Shown here one piece after another: positions 7,532-14,108 of a stretch of 64,000 nt of DNA (positions are counted from its first letter, which is position 1; every line of letters begins with the position of its first letter). The stretch is from Streptomyces sp. NBC_00370 (GTDB lineage: Bacteria > Actinomycetota > Actinomycetes > Streptomycetales > Streptomycetaceae): NCBI RefSeq assembly GCF_036084755.1, contig NZ_CP107968.1:6456001-6520000 (forward strand). Direction: 5' to 3'. The translations under genes were made by a program, and so were the position numbers. The notes under the pieces are model-generated. The model was not told where the DNA came from. It did not search any database and saw only the letters and a program-made list of their open reading frames with translations.

Positions 7532-8344
7532 AAAGTCGGTCCGGTGGGGAAGAAGGGTGCCGCGCGCCCGGGAACAGCCCAGCAAGCGGCTCGGGAAGTC
7601 GCGCGGCAAGCCGCTCAGGAAGCTGCCCGGCAAGCCGCTCGGGAAGGAGCTCCGACGGGTGGTCCGGGCGGCGACTTCGCCCCGTCCCCGCAACGACGCG
7701 CCTACCACGCGCCCCGCCGTACGAAGGCGGCCGCGCAGACCCGGGAGGCGATCCTCGACGCGGCGACGCGGCTCTTCCTCGACCACGGGTACGCGAGTGT
7801 GACCGTCGCGCAGATCGCCCGGGAGGCGGGTGCCGCCGTTCCCACGGTGTACGCCAGTACCGGTGGCAAGGGCGCCATCCTGACGATTCTCATCGTGGAC
7901 GGCCTGCAGAGCTCCGCATCGGCCGAGGCGCTGGCTGCCGTGCGCGCGACCGGCGTACCGCGCGAAGCGCTCGCCGCCGCCGCCCACGGCACTCGGCTCG
8001 ACAACGAGCGGCACCACCGTCTCGTCCGGGTCATGGTCAGCGCGGCGCACGCGGACGAGCACGCCGCCGCCGCTCTCGTCCGCGCGAATCACGCGTACCG
8101 GGAGGGCCTGGCCGCCGTGACGCGCCGGCTCGTCGAACTGGACGCGCTACGGCCCGGTCTGACGTCCGCGCGTGCCACGGACATTCTGTGGTTCTACCTC
8201 GGTCACCACTCCTGGCACGAACTCGCCGTCGGGCAAGGGTGGTCCTGGGACGTCACGGAGGAGTGGCTTGCCCAGCAGGTCACGACGGCGCTGCTCGCCG
8301 ACGCGGGGTCCGGTCTCGATCCCGGCTCCGCGCGCAGCGGTTGA
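7529..8344 (+). CDS. TetR-family regulator with Ala/Arg/Gln-rich N-terminal extension
   Basis: A 271-residue TetR protein. The HTH is at about 72-118 (REAILDAATRLFLDHGYASV, then AGAAVPTVYASTGGKGAIL). Here the usual YxxFxxK is replaced by YASTGGK, as in several actinobacterial TetRs. The first ~65 residues are a repetitive A/R/Q/E-rich extension (units like QAAREVARQAAQEAARQ) made by tandem copies of a ~15-base unit. The GTG at 7529 has AGAGGA ten bases upstream; later starts would remove the extension but lack a ribosome site. It is divergent from the cupin gene, its probable target. Confidence 0.85.
   Translation: MKVGPVGKKGAARPGTAQQAAREVARQAAQEAARQAAREGAPTGGPGGDFAPSPQRRAYHAPRRTKAAAQTREAILDAATRLFLDHGYASVTVAQIAREAGAAVPTVYASTGGKGAILTILIVDGLQSSASAEALAAVRATGVPREALAAAAHGTRLDNERHHRLVRVMVSAAHADEHAAAALVRANHAYREGLAAVTRRLVELDALRPGLTSARATDILWFYLGHHSWHELAVGQGWSWDVTEEWLAQQVTTALLADAGSGLDPGSARSG
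7575..7660 (+). repeat. Degenerate tandem repeat inside TetR coding region
   Basis: Related units of the type GCAAGCCGCTCGGGAAG recur about every 15-24 bases and keep the reading frame. They encode the Ala/Arg/Gln-rich N-terminus of the TetR protein. Such repeats can change copy number by slippage. Confidence 0.6.
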
Positions 8345-8364
8345 GGGTCTTGCCGGACCCGCGA

Positions 8365-8805
8365 TCAGAGTGCCTGGAGCTGCTGGAGCATCTGCAGGGT
8401 GTCGGAGTTGAGCCAGTACTCGACGAACTTCCCGTCCCGTACGAGCAGCGTGTCGGTGCCCGTGAAGGTGACCACGGTCCCGAGTTCGGCCTTGGCGCCG
8501 GGGAAACCGCCGCCGTACGTGCCGGTGGCCGTCCAGCGCACGGACAGATAGGCGCCGTCGATCAGCGGGGGGACCTCGATGGTGAACTCCAGGTCGGGGA
8601 AGGCCGCGCGGCTGTGCAGGATCCAGCCCACCAGGCCGTGGGCGCCCCGGATGGAGCTGCTGTCGCCGCCCTGGATGAGGGCGGTGTGGAGGCGGAAGTC
8701 GTCCGAGACGATGGCCGGCGCCAGGGCGTCCTCGCCGTTCCAGAGCCTGAGCCAGGCGTCGAGCAGGGACTTCAGGTCGGTGGCGGTAGCCAGGTCGGTG
8801 GTCAT
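8365..8805 (-). CDS. SnoaL/NTF2-like protein
   Basis: A 146-residue protein with the SnoaL-like (NTF2) fold: LLDAWLRLWNGEDALAP at the N-terminus, then DDFRLHTAL, GLVGWILHSRAAFPDLEFTI and VRWTATGTYGGGFPG. These are the helices and strands of the polyketide cyclase/ester cyclase-like family. Such proteins act as small cyclases, isomerases or carriers of hydrophobic ligands, and no specific substrate is evident. The start at 8805 has GAGAGG at good distance. Its upstream region contains a perfect 14-bp palindrome (8876-8889), suggesting local repression. Confidence 0.85.
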   Translation of the reverse strand: MTTDLATATDLKSLLDAWLRLWNGEDALAPAIVSDDFRLHTALIQGGDSSSIRGAHGLVGWILHSRAAFPDLEFTIEVPPLIDGAYLSVRWTATGTYGGGFPGAKAELGTVVTFTGTDTLLVRDGKFVEYWLNSDTLQMLQQLQAL

Positions 8806-8826
8806 GGTGGGCCTCTCGTGACGTGT

Positions 8827-8847
8827 GACAGGTGACAGGTGACAGGT
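8827..8847. repeat. Three tandem copies of GACAGGT
   Basis: Three exact head-to-tail copies of the heptamer GACAGGT lie in the leader just upstream of the SnoaL-like gene. The function is unknown; slippage or protein binding are both possible. Confidence 0.7.
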
Positions 8848-8875
8848 AGCGGCGGCGAGGAGTGTCGCTCGCGGA

Positions 8876-8889
8876 CTTACGATCGTAAG
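8876..8889. promoter_or_regulatory. Perfect 14-bp palindrome, probable operator
   Basis: CTTACGATCGTAAG is a perfect palindrome about 70 bases upstream of the SnoaL-like gene. Related half-sites (GTAATCTT, TGTAAGGTTACG) follow within 65 bases. TetR and MarR proteins bind such sites. No cognate regulator gene is adjacent; the nearest TetR gene is at 7529. Confidence 0.5.
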
Positions 8890-8989
8890 ACTACGCTTGT
8901 AATCTTTGGGTTCGCAAGGCGCCGCGTAACAAACTTATCTCTGTAAGGTTACGGGCGTATTCGGTGATGTCGTGGCAGATCGGCCCTGG

Positions 8990-9715
8990 TCATGTCCCTC
9001 GGGCGCCGCTGGCGAGGCCGTTGAAGGTGGTCCGGCCCCACTGGGATGTGCAGTCGACCGAGACGCCCTCCGGCATGAGCCGCTCGCCGAGCCGCAGGAT
9101 CCGCGCCTGCAGGGCCCGTCGGCTCATGGGCTCGCCCGCCGTGCCCAGCAGGAGGCACAGCTCGTGGCAGCACCACGGTCGCGCCGTTGTGCGCAGCAGG
9201 TCGAACAGCACCTGCTGGGTGCCCTGGCGGGGGCGGAGCGAGCGGTACCGTGGTGAGTCCACCGGGCGGCGCCGCGGCGCGGACCCCGTGTCCAGCCAAC
9301 GCCGCTCGGCGAGGATTCTCCCCGCCAGCTCGCGGGGGTGGGTGTCCCGGGGGATGACGTTGGCGGCGCCGGCCAGCAGCAGATCCACGGAGTCCGTCCG
9401 GTCCGGTACCAGCACCACCACGGACGACAAGTGGCTGAGGGCGCTGACGCGTTGCTCCAGATCCTCGTTCCACCGTGGCCCGGGCACATCCAGGACGGTG
9501 AGAGGGGTGCGGGTCTTGCGCAGCAGTGTGGCGTAAGCCTGCTCGGAGCCCCAGGCGTGGCTCAGCGCGGGCAGTACGTGCTGACTGCGCATCGCGCGGA
9601 GCAGAGTTGACGTCCGCTCACGCTGAAGTGAGAGAACGACGTGTACGGGATAGGGGAACTGCCCCTCGACGGGGACGGCATGCGTGATGTCGTGGCTCAA
9701 CGCGGTAATAGGCAT
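8990..9715 (-). CDS. Atypical receiver-like regulator with C-terminal winged helix
   Basis: A 241-residue protein. Residues ~20-130 have alternating strands and helices like a response-regulator receiver: VHVVLSL, PLTVLDVPG, SVVVLVPD, AANVIPRDTHPRELAGRIL. The last matches the beta5-alpha5 region of OmpR/NarL receivers, but the acidic pocket and phospho-acceptor Asp are not evident. Residues ~165-235 (QQVLFDLLRTTARPWCCHEL, MSRRALQARILRLGERL) look like a winged-helix DNA-binding domain of the Trans_reg_C type. No sensor kinase lies nearby. It is divergent from the large gene at 10057 and likely controls it. Confidence 0.65.
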   Translation of the reverse strand: MPITALSHDITHAVPVEGQFPYPVHVVLSLQRERTSTLLRAMRSQHVLPALSHAWGSEQAYATLLRKTRTPLTVLDVPGPRWNEDLEQRVSALSHLSSVVVLVPDRTDSVDLLLAGAANVIPRDTHPRELAGRILAERRWLDTGSAPRRRPVDSPRYRSLRPRQGTQQVLFDLLRTTARPWCCHELCLLLGTAGEPMSRRALQARILRLGERLMPEGVSVDCTSQWGRTTFNGLASGARGT

Positions 9716-10056
9716 CGCAATTTCTCTGCCTCAGACCTCTCGTGTGAGTGGTCGCAGCCGACTGCTGCCCGGCTGTGCCCATCGCTTGGTCGCGAGACCG
9801 GCGAGCACGACATTACTGAGCGCGATACCCGAAACCTCATGGCTGAGCACTGGTTGGCCATCAAGTGAGCACAATCCCGGCGTCGATGGACGTGGGGGAG
9901 GCGGCCGTGGTGACCGGCTCAACAGTGCGGGGACATTATCGTCTGATATATCTGTGCGAACGATCGGCCCACTCAGTAGGGCCAATACGCGGCCATGAAG
10001 CCAGGTACTAACTGACCGTGCGTCACACGGCCTTCCGATCATCCAGGGGACGACAC
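9716..10056. promoter_or_regulatory. Divergent promoter region between regulator and ART-like gene
   Basis: A 341-bp gap between two divergent genes. Several short frames cross it, but none has a ribosome site or Streptomyces-like codon use. It contains an AT-rich stretch (ACATTATCGTCTGATATATC near 9934-9953) that could hold the promoter of the gene at 10057. No clear operator palindrome was found. Confidence 0.4.
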
Positions 10057-12693
10057 ATGAGGCGTTGGGTCTCCCACCTCTTCCGCCAGGGCGGCGGGCC
10101 GTCCGGCGACAGAGCCTCCGGGGGTGGCTCCCGCGACGCCGCCGGTGGGCCGCCCGTCGAGGATATCGACGGTGTTCTCCTGGTGCGTTCGGTGGACGAC
10201 GACTCCTTCCCGATCGCCATGCTGGCCGAAGTGGCGCATGCCTTCGGCGCCGAGGACGACGTCGTCACCGTACTGGTCGGCTCGGGCGGTGGCGGTCAGG
10301 CAGGTGGTGGGCAGGCCAGCGGCGGTCAGCCGGGTGGCGGGCAGGACGGTGGTCACTGGTCGCGGCTGGCCGGACTCCTCGACTCGCTGCGCGCGCGGGG
10401 CACCAGCCGGGTCCGGCTCGTCCTGTCCGGTGCGGGCGACGAACGGCCCGGCCGTCCCAGCACCGCCCGAAGGATCGCCGACGCCTGGGAGTTGGAGGTG
10501 TTCGCGCCGGACGGCGTTGTGCTCATCACCCCCGGTGGCACACTCTTCGTCGACGGCGGCTCGCGCCCCGACGGCGCCTGGTGGCGCTTCGCGCCCGGCG
10601 AGACCCCCCGGAAACTGGGCCCCCGCGCCCCGGCCCCTGCCTGGCAGGACGCCGTCGGCCGGGTGCCGCAGCGCACCACGGGCGGGTGCGTGGTGGAGCA
10701 GATACCCGCAGGCGTGCTGATACGCCCTGCCGACGCCCCCGCGCCGCGCCCCGACGACCTGTGTTTCGCGATTCCCCTCGACACCGAACACGCCACCGTC
10801 CTGGTCGGCGCCCCGCAGGCGGAGGACGTCGCGGCCGACGAGGTGGCAGCCGTGCTGACCGCCCTGCCCGCCGAACACCGCTCCCGCGCCCGCCTCGCCC
10901 CTGGTGGACGCCGTGACCTTCTGCGGCTCGGCCACGCGGTCGCCGACCTGCTGGACGGTACGGTCGAAGTCCTGACGGGCCTGCCGCTGCTGGCCGACCA
11001 CGCGCCGCCCGGAGCCGTCCCCCGGCCGTCCCTGATCGGCTTCGACGGGGAACCGAGCTGGCAGCCGTACGTCACGTCCGTGGCCTGTCTGCCCACCGAC
11101 ACGCAGGGCAGAACTCCCGTTCCCCGTCTGCTCGGCAGCCATCCGCCCGCCTGGCTCCCCGGCGGTACGGAACCGGGCACCGTACGGCTCACCGACCGCT
11201 GGCAGGCCACCGTGACGCGGTCCGGGCTCGCCCTGTGGGCACGCGGCGGCCCCCGCCCACCGCTCGCGGGAGCGGCCGTGGACCCGGAGACCTGCGCCAT
11301 CGAACTGGGCTTCCCCGGGCAGCCCTTGGACGCCTCGCTGCTGCCCGCGCTGTCCCGGCTCCTGACCGGTCTCGGCGCCACTGCGCGGGCCAGGACCACC
11401 CTGCTGGTACGGGGCCGAATCGTCGGCGGCGAGGGCGAGTTGCGGCGGCTGGCGGCCGAACACGGCGTACGGGGCATCCGTTACGTGACGGCCGGGCGAC
11501 CCGGCGGGCCCGTGCCCTCCTGGCCCGCGCCGCGCCGCCGGGGACCGGCCCCGGGGCTGCCCGCGTCCGCACCCGCTCCCGCACTCCCGCCCGGTGCCGT
11601 ACCCCCACCCGTCGTGCGAGCGCCTGCCGAACTGCCGCCCGCCGCCGCACGGCCTCCTGCCGTCAGTGGGCCCGTCGGTACGGGGGCGGCGCCGCGTACG
11701 GAGCCAGGGCGTCGACCCGTACCCACCAACGCGCTCACCAGCAGTGTGCCCCCGGCCGGGGACGCCGCTGCCGGCGGAACGCTCGTCCGTACGTCCTCAT
11801 CTGCGGCTCCGCCGACCCCAGGCGGCCAACCCGGGCCCGTGGAGCCGGAGTCCACGGCGGTGACTGCTCCGTTCCTCCCCGTGCTCCCCGGGCATGTCAG
11901 TGACGCGGCCGAACGCGCGGCGTTCCGTGAGTTCGCCGGCGACGGCTGGGACCGGCATGCCGCCGCCGTGTCCCGGCTGCTCTCCAGGATGCCCGTGTTG
12001 CGCGGCCGTGAACTGGAGGCGGTACGCACCGACCTCGTCGCCGTACACGCCTATCTGACCGCCGAGAAAGGCCCGTTGCACCATCGCGAGCTGGTCGACG
12101 ACCTGCGCGCGGGGGAGGGGCGACTGCTCCCCTACGCCGGATGCGTGACATCCGCGCTGCGTACGCTGCCCTCCTACCGAGGCGTGGTCCTGCGCGGTGG
12201 TGGTGCGGCGGACAGCCCCGAGCCCGAGCCCGAGACCGGCGCCCTGCTCCAAGATCCCGCGCCGGTCAGCGGGTTGGTCCTCGGCCCGGCGCTGGCCGGC
12301 GGAACTCCCGTGCGGTACGCCATCTTGTCCGCCACGGGACGCAAGGTCCGCCGACTGACCGAACCGGCGGACACCGCGCCCGACACGAACGACGAAATCG
12401 TCTTCGCGCCGGGCACCGGATTCCGGGTGCTGGGGAGCTGGACCCCGCCCGCCGGGCCCTCCGTCGTGCTGCTCAGGGAGCTTCCCGCGCACGCGACCGC
12501 ATACATGGACGGGACGCAGGAACTGAGCCAACGGGACCTCAGGGCGCGCACTCAGCTCAAGGACGCGCTCGCCGCTGGGCTGCCCGGCGGCGAGGGGGCG
12601 GGCTGGCCCGAGCGCTGCGTCGGGCCCGTCGGCCACCAGCCGCCCCGAGCCGCCGTACGACCGACCACCCACCAGGCCGAAGGAGAACAATGA
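10057..12693 (+). CDS. Large multidomain protein with ADP-ribosyltransferase-like C-terminus
   Basis: About 878 residues with no signal peptide. Residues ~40-490 contain repeats of a module with the look ARRIADAWELEVFAPDGVVL - GGTLFVDGG - WWRFAPGE, recalling linker modules of large actinobacterial polymorphic-toxin-like proteins. A Pro/Ala-rich linker spans ~490-620. The last ~255 residues resemble an ADP-ribosyltransferase fold: SYRGVVLRGG (Arg near 706), AILSATGRKV (Ser near 757) and NDEIVFAPGTGFRVL (Glu near 781, followed by the FAPGTxFRVL strand). The ExE motif is NxE here, so activity or target may differ. The ATG at 10057 with GGGGACGAC is preferred over the GTG at 10018. The stop overlaps the next gene (ATGA), so the two form an operon. 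Confidence 0.7.
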   Translation: MRRWVSHLFRQGGGPSGDRASGGGSRDAAGGPPVEDIDGVLLVRSVDDDSFPIAMLAEVAHAFGAEDDVVTVLVGSGGGGQAGGGQASGGQPGGGQDGGHWSRLAGLLDSLRARGTSRVRLVLSGAGDERPGRPSTARRIADAWELEVFAPDGVVLITPGGTLFVDGGSRPDGAWWRFAPGETPRKLGPRAPAPAWQDAVGRVPQRTTGGCVVEQIPAGVLIRPADAPAPRPDDLCFAIPLDTEHATVLVGAPQAEDVAADEVAAVLTALPAEHRSRARLAPGGRRDLLRLGHAVADLLDGTVEVLTGLPLLADHAPPGAVPRPSLIGFDGEPSWQPYVTSVACLPTDTQGRTPVPRLLGSHPPAWLPGGTEPGTVRLTDRWQATVTRSGLALWARGGPRPPLAGAAVDPETCAIELGFPGQPLDASLLPALSRLLTGLGATARARTTLLVRGRIVGGEGELRRLAAEHGVRGIRYVTAGRPGGPVPSWPAPRRRGPAPGLPASAPAPALPPGAVPPPVVRAPAELPPAAARPPAVSGPVGTGAAPRTEPGRRPVPTNALTSSVPPAGDAAAGGTLVRTSSSAAPPTPGGQPGPVEPESTAVTAPFLPVLPGHVSDAAERAAFREFAGDGWDRHAAAVSRLLSRMPVLRGRELEAVRTDLVAVHAYLTAEKGPLHHRELVDDLRAGEGRLLPYAGCVTSALRTLPSYRGVVLRGGGAADSPEPEPETGALLQDPAPVSGLVLGPALAGGTPVRYAILSATGRKVRRLTEPADTAPDTNDEIVFAPGTGFRVLGSWTPPAGPSVVLLRELPAHATAYMDGTQELSQRDLRARTQLKDALAAGLPGGEGAGWPERCVGPVGHQPPRAAVRPTTHQAEGEQ

Positions 12694-13961
12694 GCAGTCG
12701 CCAGACCCGACCCGACCCCGAAGGGCCGTCGCGTCGGCCCGCGGAGGGCGCCGGCGGTTCTTCGGTGCGCAGAGCCGTGGCACTGGGGCCGGTGGTGTCC
12801 GCCCCGGGGGCGGAACTGACCCCCGCCGGGCCGCCGTCGGCCGGTACGGTCCGGGGCGCGAGCGAGGAGGCGGTACGGCCTCGCTCTACGACGTCCGCTA
12901 CCTCGCGGCAGTCGGCGGAACCGGAGTCGGCGGAACCGGAGTCGACCCCCGGCCCGGACGCCGCCCCCACCACCGTCCTCCCCGTCACAGCGCCCGTCAC
13001 GGCACAGGCCACGGCGCCCGCCCCTTCGTCCCCCACTCCCACTCGCACCCCCACCGCCACCGCGGCCCGCGTATCCGCGCGCCCGGACGACGAACCGCCC
13101 TCCGGGCCCTCGCGAAAGCCGCTGCTCGCCGCCGCGGGCGTAGTCGGTGTGGCCCTCCTCGCCGTGCCCCTGGTGGTCTGGGCGGCCGGTGAGTCCGGGC
13201 AGAAGAAGGACAACGTGTCGACGGCGGCCAACACCGAAGACCGTTCGGCCGGTGCACCCCTGGTCGCCGCGCAGCCCGTACACCCGGCCGAGAAGCCCAA
13301 GGCCACGCCCACCAAGAAGCACACCACCAAGAAGCACACCACCAAGCCGTCGCCCGCGTCGAAGCCCGAGCTCGAACCCGTGGTCAAGGCCGAGAAGCCG
13401 GCCGCGGCTCCGCACTGGGCGACCAAGCCGAGTCCGCCGGCGCCGAAGAAGGTCACCCCGTACCTGGCTCCCGGCCCGCAGATGCCGACGGACAGATCCG
13501 CCGCGACCAGGGTCCAGCAGCTGGTGGCACACGACCCGGGCCGGCACATCTGCTACCGGGTCTACGTGAAAACGTTCGGCTGGCAGTCCGCGGTCTGTGA
13601 CGGCACAACGGCGGGCTCGGACGTGGACAGCCGGAGCGTCAAGGCCATTCAGATCGCCGTGTCCGGCACCAGCGGCACATCCGCCACCGCCTACATCCAG
13701 GCCAAGGGATGGGTGAAGAAGCCGTGGATGACCGTGGCGGACGGCAGCAATCTCACCCTGGGCGAGGCCAGGCAGGACGCACCGAACCTGTCGGGCTTCG
13801 GCATCAGTGTCGGCAAGGGCAACGTCTGCCAGAACACGTACAGCAGCAAGGGTCCGTGGCAGGGCGTCGCCTGCGACACCCCGCAGACCGCCAACAATTA
13901 CATCTTCGGCGGGACCATGGATGTGACGCGCTGGCTGGACGCGGTGCGGTTCACCGTGTGA
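12690..13961 (+). CDS. Single-pass membrane protein with extracytoplasmic ChW-repeat-like domain
   Basis: A 423-residue protein. Residues 1-140 are a Pro/Ala/Thr-rich, disordered cytoplasmic part. Residues ~145-166 (LLAAAGVVGVALLAVPLVVW) are one membrane helix. A Lys/Thr/Pro-rich stalk with the repeat KKHTTKKHTT follows. The last ~150 residues hold two or three units with conserved G-W and DGTxAG...AI-x-I patterns (FGWQSAVCDGTTAGSD, KGPWQGVACDTPQTAN), like clostridial hydrophobic-W (ChW) repeats. Those repeats occur on surface proteins and bind other proteins or glycans. The start at 12690 has AAGGAG and overlaps the stop of the ART-like gene. It ends at a strong bidirectional terminator. Confidence 0.75.
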   Translation: MSSRQTRPDPEGPSRRPAEGAGGSSVRRAVALGPVVSAPGAELTPAGPPSAGTVRGASEEAVRPRSTTSATSRQSAEPESAEPESTPGPDAAPTTVLPVTAPVTAQATAPAPSSPTPTRTPTATAARVSARPDDEPPSGPSRKPLLAAAGVVGVALLAVPLVVWAAGESGQKKDNVSTAANTEDRSAGAPLVAAQPVHPAEKPKATPTKKHTTKKHTTKPSPASKPELEPVVKAEKPAAAPHWATKPSPPAPKKVTPYLAPGPQMPTDRSAATRVQQLVAHDPGRHICYRVYVKTFGWQSAVCDGTTAGSDVDSRSVKAIQIAVSGTSGTSATAYIQAKGWVKKPWMTVADGSNLTLGEARQDAPNLSGFGISVGKGNVCQNTYSSKGPWQGVACDTPQTANNYIFGGTMDVTRWLDAVRFTV

Positions 13962-13981
13962 CCCACAGGAGGGCAAGCAAG

Positions 13982-14020
13982 CAAGAAGCGTGCCAGGGGC
14001 GCCCCCTGGCACGCTTCTTG
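13982..14020. terminator. Perfect 18-bp hairpin between convergent genes
   Basis: CAAGAAGCGTGCCAGGGG (13982-13999) is exactly complementary to 14003-14020, with a 3-base loop. It lies between the end of the ChW-like gene and the end of the STAND ATPase gene. It has no long U tract on either side, as is common in Streptomyces, and can stop transcription from both directions. Confidence 0.85.
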
Positions 14021-14108
14021 TGATCAGAACCTGTTCAGGTGCTGCTCACACGCACCGACGGCACTCGTGACGGTGTTTGACTGGGTGTCACCGGCTCAGC
14101 GACATCGG

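Noticed and set aside
8827..8847. GACAGGT repeats as a CRISPR-like or origin element
   Set aside because: Only three 7-base copies with no spacers; too short for CRISPR, and no replication genes are near.
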